In this document: piece after piece, positions 27,240-34,586 of the stretch
Position numbering within the stretch: position 1 is the stretch's first letter
Layout: every line of letters begins with the position of its first letter
Source: Tabrizicola_A sp965284335
Lineage (GTDB): Bacteria; Pseudomonadota; Alphaproteobacteria; Rhodobacterales; Rhodobacteraceae
Reading direction: 5' to 3' (one strand)
NCBI RefSeq assembly: GCF_965284335.1
Contig: NZ_OZ260076.1
Length of the DNA: 64,000 bases
Position numbers and translations under genes: made by a program
Notes under the pieces: generated by a model
Seen by the model: the letters and a program-made list of their open reading frames with translations, nothing else
What the model was told of the DNA's origin: nothing
Database searches by the model: none

Positions 27240-28529
27240 TCAGATGATTTCCTCGATGCGCTCGACGACGCTCTGCCGCGTTTTTTCCGTTGACTTAATG
27301 TACCGCTGGGTCGTGGTGATATTTGCGTGGAGCATCATCTCGGCCACCTGATTTATCGGAATGCCCGCCGCTGCCAGAACAGATCCGAAAGAGTGCCGCA
27401 GACAGTAAATATCAAACTTACCTGCGCCCTCGACATCAAATCGGTATGCATGCTTCCGGAAGAATTCTTGATTACGCTTCTCCGAGAGGGGCAGGTCTCG
27501 GAACCGTCGACGGTTATCATGTGAGCCGAAAACGAACGGTGACCATGGCGTCGCCGACGCCGCTGCCTTGAAGACTTCTAGGGCTGGTTTTGTGATGGGG
27601 ATGAAGGCTGCCTGTTCTCGGCGCTTTTTCGAAGTCTTGTCCTTCCGAAATACCATCATCGGCTTGCCGGTCTCGGTTCCCCAGTCCATGAAGTTATTCT
27701 CTCCGTCATCTTCACGGCACAAGGAGCGGAGCATGTTCGGTCTGACCCCTGTGTACAGAAGGGCCAACAGAAAACGTGCATGATTGCGCTCTTTGGGCAG
27801 GAACTGCTCTGTGTTTGCGAAGAACTCCTTGAACTGCGTTACGCCGCGCTCGGAGAGGATGGTCTGTCGGTATTTGAGCGGGAAGGGCTGGACCCGGGAT
27901 ACCACGTTTCGGTCAATGCGCCCTTCATAGGTCTCGTGACGTAGCACTGTGTTAAGGACCATTCGGAATTTGTTGAATTCCTGCGGCCTGTCCTCCAGGG
28001 CCTTCTTTACCCGCAGTAGCTTCTCAACGGTGACGTCCTTCGTACGGATGGTGTCGTTCCAGTGCTCCACAGCATGGCGCCACAACTGGCGCATCTTCTG
28101 CTCGTGTCGCTTGGATACTCCAACTTTGAGGCCGACGACTGTGAACCATGCAGTTTTTAGGAATGCAGGGTTCTCAAGGTCAGCAAAGCCCATCGCCTCG
28201 ATGGATGCTGTTTGGATCTCGGCTTGAAACTGTTCGTCGGCTTGTCGCCAAAGCTCGCGCTGGTCGATGCCGCGCTTGGCCTGCTTGATGAGAATGGTGG
28301 CTTTTTCTTTGGCGTCTTCGAGGTTCAGGTGCGAAGTGTCGTCCAGCGTATGGACGATTTGCTTGGTCTCGTTCCGCAGGTACAAGCGATACTTGACGAC
28401 GTAGACTTTTTTTCCGTTGGGGTTCACGCGCAGGTGCATCGGCAGGCCCTCTACGGGGACCTTGTAGGCCTTGTCTTGGGGCTGCAGGTCGCGGATTTTC
28501 GCGTCTGTGAGGGTCTTTTGTCGTGCCAT
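27240..28529 (-). CDS. int: Tyrosine recombinase / integrase of the island
   Basis: 429 aa phage-type integrase. The N-terminus (MARQKTLTDAKIRDLQ, then LPMHLRVNPNGKKVYVVKY) matches the DUF4102 arm-binding domain, followed by a SAM-like core-binding domain and the catalytic domain: Arg in TGVRPNMLRSL, CLRHSFGSVLA and the Tyr of HANITTTQRYIKS. The usual first His of HxLRH reads Tyr (IYCLRHS). The ATG at 28529 is chosen because family homology starts there. It sits beside attR and reads away from ybgC, the standard layout for an element integrase. Confidence 0.93.
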   Translation of the reverse strand: MARQKTLTDAKIRDLQPQDKAYKVPVEGLPMHLRVNPNGKKVYVVKYRLYLRNETKQIVHTLDDTSHLNLEDAKEKATILIKQAKRGIDQRELWRQADEQFQAEIQTASIEAMGFADLENPAFLKTAWFTVVGLKVGVSKRHEQKMRQLWRHAVEHWNDTIRTKDVTVEKLLRVKKALEDRPQEFNKFRMVLNTVLRHETYEGRIDRNVVSRVQPFPLKYRQTILSERGVTQFKEFFANTEQFLPKERNHARFLLALLYTGVRPNMLRSLCREDDGENNFMDWGTETGKPMMVFRKDKTSKKRREQAAFIPITKPALEVFKAAASATPWSPFVFGSHDNRRRFRDLPLSEKRNQEFFRKHAYRFDVEGAGKFDIYCLRHSFGSVLAAAGIPINQVAEMMLHANITTTQRYIKSTEKTRQSVVERIEEII

Positions 28530-28545
28530 GAGGAAAAATCGGTGT

Positions 28546-28684
28546 GTTACCAGTTTGCTACCAACCACACGGCTATCACTTTAACCAGTCTTTAACCAGT
28601 ATCTTGATCAAGATGCCGATGTAGCGGCGAAAATCAGCAAAAACAGGGGGTTACATGGGGTCTGGTAACATGGAGAGTGGTAAC
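28546..28684. repeat. Right arm-type repeat block
   Basis: GTTACC at 28546 and a variant at 28557, then TTTAACCAGTCTTTAACCAG (28580-28599). These copy the left block in order and spacing. Inverted copies GGTAAC occur at 28664 and 28679, close to attR and inside the new ybgC start region. Confidence 0.65.
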
Positions 28685-29080
28685 AAGGGCGGTAGCATTC
28701 TGAACATACGAGTTTATTACGAGGACACCGATCTCGCGGGGATCGTCTATTACGCCAATTACCTCAAATTCATCGAACGTGGTCGCAGCGAATGGGTTCG
28801 GGCCTGTGGGGTGGATCAAGGGGCGCTGAAGGCAGAGCAGGGCATTGTCTTTGCCGTGCGCAAGGTTGAGGCGGATTATCTGAAACCCGCCAAGTTCGAT
28901 GATCTTTTAACCGTCACCACCGCGCTTGAGGCCTTGGGCGGGGCCAGTCTGACGTTGCGCCAAGAGGTCTGGCGCGGGCAGGAACGGCTGTTTCAGGCCC
29001 GGGTCGTTTTGGTTGCATTGCAAGACACAGGCGCGCCGGCGCGGCTGCCTGCACCGGTTCGGGCGGCTTTGCAGCGCTGA
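28655..29080 (+). CDS. ybgC: Tol-Pal associated acyl-CoA thioesterase, chimeric N-terminus
   Basis: Hotdog-fold thioesterase that accompanies tol-pal genes. The family motif YYEDTDLAGIVYYANYLKFIERGRSEW, with its catalytic Asp in DTD, is intact. The first 18 or so residues (MGSGNMESGNKGGSILNI) come from island DNA and replace the native MTHSHPV. GGGGG four bases before the ATG at 28655 is a plausible new ribosome site. A second in-frame ATG is at 28670. The gene should still give a working enzyme, but from a new promoter and start. Confidence 0.88.
   Translation: MGSGNMESGNKGGSILNIRVYYEDTDLAGIVYYANYLKFIERGRSEWVRACGVDQGALKAEQGIVFAVRKVEADYLKPAKFDDLLTVTTALEALGGASLTLRQEVWRGQERLFQARVVLVALQDTGAPARLPAPVRAALQR
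28709..28734 (+). repeat. Right attachment site (attR)
   Basis: Partner of 20445-20470. Here TATTACGAG is followed by GACACCGATCT, the true ybgC coding sequence. Confidence 0.8.
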
Positions 29081-29108
29081 TGGGCCCCGCTGTGCGACCC
29101 GAGCCGTA

Positions 29109-29145
29109 GGATTTACGACAAATTTTGGCGTAAATCCGCTTTTTA
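29109..29145 (+). terminator. Possible terminator after ybgC
   Basis: GGATTTACG and CGTAAATCC arms around an 11-base loop, followed by GCTTTTT. It would separate ybgC from the tolQ promoter. Confidence 0.5.
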
Positions 29146-29155
29146 CGCAGATGTG

Positions 29156-29185
29156 TTGGCAATTGCTCTCAAACCTTGCTAGAAT
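29156..29185 (+). promoter_or_regulatory. Predicted tolQ promoter
   Basis: TTGGCA (29156) and TAGAAT (29180) with an 18-base spacer, 47 bases before the tolQ start. It would let tol-pal be transcribed independently of the disrupted ybgC region. Confidence 0.6.
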
Positions 29186-29231
29186 CATCTGTATCAGGCG
29201 GGCGTAGACCCGCGTTAGAAGAGCAGGCGTA

Positions 29232-29927
29232 ATGGAAACGGAAGCCATCGGAATGGCGGCGGAGATTGATTTCTCCATGCTCGCCCTATTTGCACGTGCG
29301 ACCATCACGGTGAAACTCGTGATGATCTCGCTCCTCATCATGTCCTTTTGGTCATGGGCCATCATCATCCGCAAACACATGATGTTTCGCACCGCGCGTG
29401 CCGAGGCGGCGGTGTTTGACCGCGCCTTTTGGTCGGGTGAGCCATTGGATGAGCTGTTTGAAAAGATCGGTGGCGACCCGCAGGGTGCGTCGGAAAAGAT
29501 CTTTTCGGCGGGCATGCTGGAATGGCGGCGCAGCCATCGTCAGGATGGCGGGCTGATTGCAGGCGCGCAGGCGCGGATTGACCGGGCGATGGATGTCGCG
29601 ATTTCCCGCGAATCCGAGGTGCTGAACAAGGGTCTGTCCTTTTTGGCCACCACGGGTGCCACCGCGCCCTTTATCGGACTTTTCGGCACGGTCTGGGGGA
29701 TCAAACATTCCTTTGAACAGATTGCCATCAGCCAAAACACCAACCTTGCGGTCGTGGCCCCCGGTATTGCCGAGGCGCTTTTGGCCACCGGTGTCGGCCT
29801 GATCGCCGCAATCCCGGCGGTGGTGTTTTACAACAAGCTGAATGCCGACAGTGAGCAGATCATCGGTGGCTATGAGGCTTTTGCCGATGAATTCGCCACC
29901 ATCCTGTCGCGCCAGTTGGACGCGTGA
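29232..29927 (+). CDS. tolQ: Tol-Pal system protein TolQ
   Basis: Inner-membrane proton-channel subunit (MotA/ExbB family) of the Tol-Pal machine that constricts the outer membrane during division. 231 aa with three membrane helices at about 20-40, 140-165 and 175-200. The conserved TTGATAPFIGLFGTVWGI segment and LLATGVGLIAAIPAVVFYN are present. Three bases separate it from tolR. Confidence 0.95.
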   Translation: METEAIGMAAEIDFSMLALFARATITVKLVMISLLIMSFWSWAIIIRKHMMFRTARAEAAVFDRAFWSGEPLDELFEKIGGDPQGASEKIFSAGMLEWRRSHRQDGGLIAGAQARIDRAMDVAISRESEVLNKGLSFLATTGATAPFIGLFGTVWGIKHSFEQIAISQNTNLAVVAPGIAEALLATGVGLIAAIPAVVFYNKLNADSEQIIGGYEAFADEFATILSRQLDA

Positions 29928-29930
29928 TCC

Positions 29931-30401
29931 ATGGGCGCTGGGGTGATGAAAAAATCGGGCGGGGGCGGGCGTAGAGGCCGCCGCCGCGGCTCGTCGGCTG
30001 CGATGAGCGAGATCAACGTCACACCTTTTGTGGATGTGATGCTGGTGTTGCTGATCATCTTCATGGTGGCCGCGCCGATGTTGACGGTGGGGGTGCCGAT
30101 TGAATTGCCCGACACCGCCGCCAGCGCCATGCCGAATGAGGAAGAAGAACCGCTGACCATCTCGATCACGGCGGATGGGTTGATCTTGTTGCAGACGACC
30201 GAGGTGTCGGATGCCGAATTGATCCCCAAGCTGGCCGCGATTGCCGCCGAGCGCAAATCCGACAAGGTGTTTTTGCGCGCCGACGGGGCGCTTGCCTATG
30301 AGCGGGTGGCGCAGGTGATGGGTGCGTTGAACGCAGGCGGGTTCAACAACATCGGGTTGGTCACCGATTCCGGTGGCCCCACGATGGACGGCAGCAACTA
30401 A
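29931..30401 (+). CDS. tolR: Tol-Pal system protein TolR
   Basis: ExbD-family partner of TolQ, 156 aa. A basic Gly/Arg-rich N-terminus is followed by SEINVTPFVDVMLVLLIIFM, with the membrane Asp needed for proton flow, then a periplasmic domain. An internal ATG (AAMSEIN) is possible, but the basic leader is common in this group. It lies between tolQ and tolA. Confidence 0.94.
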   Translation: MGAGVMKKSGGGGRRGRRRGSSAAMSEINVTPFVDVMLVLLIIFMVAAPMLTVGVPIELPDTAASAMPNEEEEPLTISITADGLILLQTTEVSDAELIPKLAAIAAERKSDKVFLRADGALAYERVAQVMGALNAGGFNNIGLVTDSGGPTMDGSN

Positions 30402-30410
30402 GGCCGCGCG

Positions 30411-31595
30411 ATGAATCTGGGCAGCATCGGCTTTATGGGCTTGGGCAACATGGATACCGCCATGGACAAAGCCACCACGATCTCGGCCGCGGGTCACCTT
30501 GGGGTGATCTTGTGGGCGGTGTTCGGTGGCTGGTTGTTTGCGCCCAAGGACATGCCGCCGATGCAGGTGGCCGAAGTGTCTTTGCTGACCGAAGGCGAGT
30601 TTCAAGCGATGATGGCCTCGGCGCCAAAGCCGGACCCCGCGGCCGAGCCTGTGGAAGAGCCCGCCGTCGTGGCCCCGCCCGAGCCTGTGGACACAAGCCT
30701 GCCCGAACCTGCCGAGCCGACCCCGATGGAAGAGGTCTTGCCCGAGACGGTGCCCGTGACCTCTGAGGTGCAGCCGATTGCCGTGCCCGAACCTGCCCCG
30801 CAGGTGTCTGAGAATGAACAGCCCATTCCCGTGCCCGAAAGCACGCTAAAGCCCAAGCCTCGCCCCGCGCAGCGCATCACCGATGTGCCGGTGGACAGCA
30901 CCTTGGACACCCCCGAGGTCGCCGAAGAGGCAACGCCCGAGGTGTCCGATCAGGCCGAGCCTGAGGCTGAGGTGGTCGAGGTGACCGAACCCGCCGCCGC
31001 ACCCGAGGAAAGTGCCGCAATGGTGGCCCCGGATGCCACCGAAAGCGATGCGCCGGAATTGGCCCCCACCGCCTCTTTGCGCCCACAATCGCGCCCCGAA
31101 CGGCAGGTGCAGGCCGAGGACGCGCCAGAGCCGCAGGCGCAGGCGACGGAGGAGGCAAGCGAGGCGGTGGATACCGAGGCCGAGGCAATTGCTGCGGCGC
31201 TGGCCGAGGCGGCGGCGAGCGAAACCTCAGCCGCCAACACCGGCTTGCCCGAAGGCCCGCCGATGACGGCGGGGGAAAAAGATGGCGTGCGGGTGGCGAT
31301 CAATTCGTGCTGGAACATCGGCAGCCTGTCCAGCGCCGCCCAGCGGGTCAAGCTGGTGTTGCGGGTTGAGATGAACGAAGATGGCACGCCGATTGGCCCT
31401 TCGATCCGGATGACGAGCTTTGAAGGCGGCGATGATGCGGCGGCCCAGCAGGCCTTTGAGGCCGCCAAGCGCGCCGTGGTGCGCGGCGTGCGCGGCTGTG
31501 GCGGCAAGCCCGGCTATCAGTTGGACCCGGCGAAATACGGCCAATGGAACGTGATGAACCTGACCTTTGATGCCTCTGGCATGAGGTTGCGTTAA
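30411..31595 (+). CDS. tolA: Tol-Pal system protein TolA
   Basis: 394 aa energy-coupling protein spanning the periplasm. One N-terminal membrane helix lies at about 24-45 (AAGHLGVILWAVFGGWLF). A long spacer (about 60-285) rich in Pro, Glu, Ala and Val follows, instead of the Lys/Ala helix of enteric TolA. The C-terminal domain (about 290-394, with DGVRVAINSCWNIG) should contact Pal and TolB. Identity rests on position and layout as well as the C-terminal domain. Confidence 0.85.
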   Translation: MNLGSIGFMGLGNMDTAMDKATTISAAGHLGVILWAVFGGWLFAPKDMPPMQVAEVSLLTEGEFQAMMASAPKPDPAAEPVEEPAVVAPPEPVDTSLPEPAEPTPMEEVLPETVPVTSEVQPIAVPEPAPQVSENEQPIPVPESTLKPKPRPAQRITDVPVDSTLDTPEVAEEATPEVSDQAEPEAEVVEVTEPAAAPEESAAMVAPDATESDAPELAPTASLRPQSRPERQVQAEDAPEPQAQATEEASEAVDTEAEAIAAALAEAAASETSAANTGLPEGPPMTAGEKDGVRVAINSCWNIGSLSSAAQRVKLVLRVEMNEDGTPIGPSIRMTSFEGGDDAAAQQAFEAAKRAVVRGVRGCGGKPGYQLDPAKYGQWNVMNLTFDASGMRLR

Positions 31596-31719
31596 GATGT
31601 CGATAAGATCCCGGATTTTCCCCCAGCCAAACTTACCCCTGCCAAAACGGTGGTTGCACCCCCAGATTGGCAAGACCCCCAAAAGCCCCGTGACCCACCC
31701 CGTCACACGCGAGGACAGT

Positions 31720-33054
31720 ATGACAATGTTGAAATCCTTTGCCACCGCCCTGATGATCGGACTGTCTGGTCTTGCGACGGGCCTGATGACGGCCAGCCCC
31801 GCCAAGGCCGAGTTGAACATCGTGATCGACAGCCCGGTGATCGAGCCGATGCCCTTTGCCATTCCGACCTTTGTGGATGAGGGCGGCGCGGGCGATTTTG
31901 CCGCCAATATCAGCCGGGTCGTCGCCGCCGATCTGGCCGGAACCGGACTTTTCCGCGAAATCCCGGCCGAGGCACATATCAGCCGTGTCACCTCATTCGA
32001 TGCGCCGATTGCCTATAACGACTGGCAGGCGATCAATGCCCAAGCCCTGATTGTGGGGGCCGTGCAGGCCAGCGGCGACCGGATTGTCGTGAAGTTCCGC
32101 CTCTTTGACGTCTTTACCGGCCAGCCTTTGGGCGAGGGGCTGCAATTTGCAGGCACCCCCAGCAGCTGGCGGCGCATGGCGCATAAGGTGGCCGATGCGG
32201 TCTATAGCCGGATCACCGGCGAAGGCCCCTATTTTGACAGCCGTGTCGTCTTTGTCGCCGAGAGCGGGCCGAAGAATGCCCGCCAAAAGCGGCTGGCGGT
32301 GATGGATTACGATGGGGCCAATGTGGCCTATCTGACCGACAGCTCCTCGATCGTGCTGGCCCCGCGTTTTTCGCCCACCGGGGACCGGATTTTGTTCACC
32401 TCCTATTCGTCGGGCTTTCCGCAGATCTATGTGATGGATGTGGGCAGTCTGGCCGTGCGCTCCTTGGGTGAGATCCCCGGCACCATGACCTTTGCGCCCC
32501 GCTTCTCGCCCGATGGCGGCACGGTGGTGTTCAGTCTGGAACAGGGCGGCAATTCCGACATTTACGCGATGAGCGTGAACGGCGGCGGTTTGCGCCAGTT
32601 GACCAACGCGCCCTCGATTGAAACCGCGCCCTCGTTCAGCCCCGATGGCCGCCAGATCGTCTTTGAAAGCGACCGGTCAGGCAATCAGCAGCTTTACATC
32701 ATGCCCGCAGGCGGTGGCGAAGCGGTGCGGATTTCCGGCGGCAAGGGTCGCTATGGCACCCCGGTCTGGAGCCCGCGCGGCGATATGATCGCCTTTACCA
32801 AGCAAAGCGAGGGCCGCTTTCATATAGGCGTGATGCGCACCGATGGCAGCGAAGAGCGGTTGTTGACCGCCTCTTTCCTGGACGAAGGCCCGACCTGGGC
32901 CCCGAATGGCCGGGTGGTGATGTTCACCCGTGAAACCTCGGGCGCAGGCGGGCAGGCGCAGCTCTTCTCGGTGGATATTTCGGGCCGTAACCTGCGCCCC
33001 GTGCCCACCGAAGGCCCAGCCTCTGACCCGGCTTGGTCGCCGCTTTTGCCCTAA
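31720..33054 (+). CDS. tolB: Tol-Pal system beta-propeller protein TolB
   Basis: Periplasmic beta-propeller that binds Pal. The ATG at 31720 gives a proper signal peptide ending SPAKA-E and has GAGGA before it; upstream codons in the open frame are not signal-like. The N-terminal domain (to about 160) precedes five or six propeller blades with FSPDG/FSPTGDRI repeats. 444 aa, full length. Confidence 0.95.
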   Translation: MTMLKSFATALMIGLSGLATGLMTASPAKAELNIVIDSPVIEPMPFAIPTFVDEGGAGDFAANISRVVAADLAGTGLFREIPAEAHISRVTSFDAPIAYNDWQAINAQALIVGAVQASGDRIVVKFRLFDVFTGQPLGEGLQFAGTPSSWRRMAHKVADAVYSRITGEGPYFDSRVVFVAESGPKNARQKRLAVMDYDGANVAYLTDSSSIVLAPRFSPTGDRILFTSYSSGFPQIYVMDVGSLAVRSLGEIPGTMTFAPRFSPDGGTVVFSLEQGGNSDIYAMSVNGGGLRQLTNAPSIETAPSFSPDGRQIVFESDRSGNQQLYIMPAGGGEAVRISGGKGRYGTPVWSPRGDMIAFTKQSEGRFHIGVMRTDGSEERLLTASFLDEGPTWAPNGRVVMFTRETSGAGGQAQLFSVDISGRNLRPVPTEGPASDPAWSPLLP

Positions 33055-33060
33055 GGCGCG

Positions 33061-33142
33061 GCTCATCGTTGCCCTTTCAGGGCCTCTTCGCCGGCCTGCA
33101 ACAGCCCAAGGTCCGCGAAGAGCCCCGAAGGGGACGATGAGC
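33061..33142. repeat. Long imperfect inverted repeat between tolB and pal
   Basis: GCTCATCGT pairs with ACGATGAGC, and CTCTTCGC with GCGAAGAG, with mismatched CCCTTTCAGGG / CCCCGAAGGGG segments between. It may adjust pal expression relative to tolB. Confidence 0.65.
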
Positions 33143-33226
33143 GCGCAAGACAGCCGATTCACAGCCAGCAAAGAAGCTGCTAAGATACCCAATATCGAGC
33201 CCGCAGATCCATAAGGACACCCCACC

Positions 33227-33748
33227 ATGACCCTGATCCCCAAAGCCCTTCTCTTGATTGCCGCCCTTGGCTTGGCGGCCTGTAACAACCCCAACCGCTT
33301 TGGCGCGGGCGGTCCCGGTGCCAATGGCGGCGCGGGTGGTTTTGTCGACACCACCGGTTTGGGCGACCCGAACAACCCCACCTCGATTGCCTATTTCAAC
33401 CAGACCGTGGGCGACCGGGTGCTGTTTGCGGTTGACCAATCCACCCTCTCGCCCGAGGCCCGCACCATCTTGCAAGGTCAGGCCCAGTGGCTGGCGACCA
33501 ATTCGAACTATGCCATCATCATCGAAGGCCATGCCGACGAGCAGGGCACGCGCGAATATAACCTTGCCCTCGGCGCGCGCCGTGCGGCGGCGGTTCAGCA
33601 ATTCCTGATGGCCCAAGGTGTGGCACCGAACCGGATGAAGACCATCTCTTATGGCAAAGAGCGCCCGATCGAAGTGTGCTCGGACGAATCCTGCTACAGC
33701 CGCAACCGCCGTGCGGTGACGGTGCTTTCGATGGGTTCAGGGGTGTAA
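33227..33748 (+). CDS. pal: Peptidoglycan-associated lipoprotein Pal
   Basis: 173 aa outer-membrane lipoprotein. The lipobox is LGLAAC near residue 19. A Gly/Asn-rich linker is followed by an OmpA-type peptidoglycan-binding domain (about 65-173) with IIIEGHADEQGTREYNLALG and RRAVTVL. It anchors the outer membrane to peptidoglycan and is pulled by TolA/TolB. Confidence 0.96.
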   Translation: MTLIPKALLLIAALGLAACNNPNRFGAGGPGANGGAGGFVDTTGLGDPNNPTSIAYFNQTVGDRVLFAVDQSTLSPEARTILQGQAQWLATNSNYAIIIEGHADEQGTREYNLALGARRAAAVQQFLMAQGVAPNRMKTISYGKERPIEVCSDESCYSRNRRAVTVLSMGSGV

Positions 33749-33752
33749 TCGG

Positions 33753-34586
33753 ATGATGCGTTGGCTGGTTCTTTTCGCCGCTCTTGTGGCTGGCCCCGCG
33801 CTTGCGCAGGACAGGGCGCAGACACTGGCCGACATCAAGGTTGAGCTTGGCCAGTTGATGGCCGAGTTCACCGCGCTGAAATCGGAGACCGTGGCCACCG
33901 GGGCCACGGGCGGCAGTTTCGGCGCGGGCGATGCCTTGCAGCGCATGGATGCGATCGAGGCCGAGTTGATGCGCCTGACCTCGCGCGCCGAAGAGATTGA
34001 GCTGCGGCTTGCGCGGGTGGTCAGCGATGGCACCAACCGCATCGGCGATCTGGAATATCGGCTGTGCGAGGTGACCGAGGGCTGCGATCCGGCCAATCTG
34101 CCGGAAACCCCGATGCTGGGCGGCGCGACGGCGGCGGCCTCGGCCCCAGTGGCCGCAACCCCCGATCCCGTGGCCGCGGCGGGCGGCAACGGACCTGAAC
34201 TTGCGATGGGTGAACAAGCCGACTTTGACCGGGCCAAGGAGGTGCTCGGTCAAGGTGACTTTCGCACCGCCGCGGACCTCTTTGCGACCTTTGCCCAATC
34301 CTATCCTGGCGGGCCGCTAAGCCAGGAAGCCGCGTTTTTGCGCGGCGAGGCTTTGGGTCAGTTGGGCGACACCGCCGGGGCCGCGCGGGCCTATCTGGAT
34401 GCCTTTACCGGCAAGCCGGATGGGGTTTTTGCTGCGGAATCCTTGCTGAAACTGGGCCAGTCATTGGGCGATCTGGGGCAAGTGCCCGATGCCTGCGTGA
34501 CGCTGGCCGAGGTGCCATTGCGTTTCCCCGGCACCATTCACGCCACAAATGCCGATGTGGCGCGGCAGGGCCTGGGCTGTCAGTGA
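33753..34586 (+). CDS. cpoB: Cell division coordinator CpoB / Tol-Pal protein YbgF
   Basis: 277 aa periplasmic protein. The signal peptide ends PALA-Q. A coiled-coil segment follows at about 25-105, then an Ala/Pro linker and C-terminal TPR-like repeats (FDRAKEVLGQGDFRTAADLF). CpoB links Tol action to peptidoglycan synthesis in the family. Its stop overlaps the tilS GTG start. Confidence 0.9.
   Translation: MMRWLVLFAALVAGPALAQDRAQTLADIKVELGQLMAEFTALKSETVATGATGGSFGAGDALQRMDAIEAELMRLTSRAEEIELRLARVVSDGTNRIGDLEYRLCEVTEGCDPANLPETPMLGGATAAASAPVAATPDPVAAAGGNGPELAMGEQADFDRAKEVLGQGDFRTAADLFATFAQSYPGGPLSQEAAFLRGEALGQLGDTAGAARAYLDAFTGKPDGVFAAESLLKLGQSLGDLGQVPDACVTLAEVPLRFPGTIHATNADVARQGLGCQ

Larger units (their letters stand above)
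20451..28723. mobile_element. 8.3-kb integrative genomic island inside ybgC
   Basis: Bounded by TATTACGAG at both ends, within ybgC. Contents in order: about 540 bases without a clear gene, an IS21-family element broken by an IS3-family element, an exported protein, a ribbon-helix-helix protein, a ParA ATPase and a tyrosine integrase next to the right end. GC content is visibly lower than the flanks. No replication initiator, relaxase, excisionase or conjugation gene is recognised. Integration by the resident integrase is inferred from its position and the split target gene. Confidence 0.9.

Noticed and set aside
20445..28734. Integration into a tRNA gene
   Set aside because: No tRNA can be folded at either end; the interrupted sequence is clearly ybgC.
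28709..28734. Frameshifted or dead ybgC
   Set aside because: The frame is open from 28655 through the whole conserved domain with a plausible start, so it is listed as a gene and not a pseudogene.
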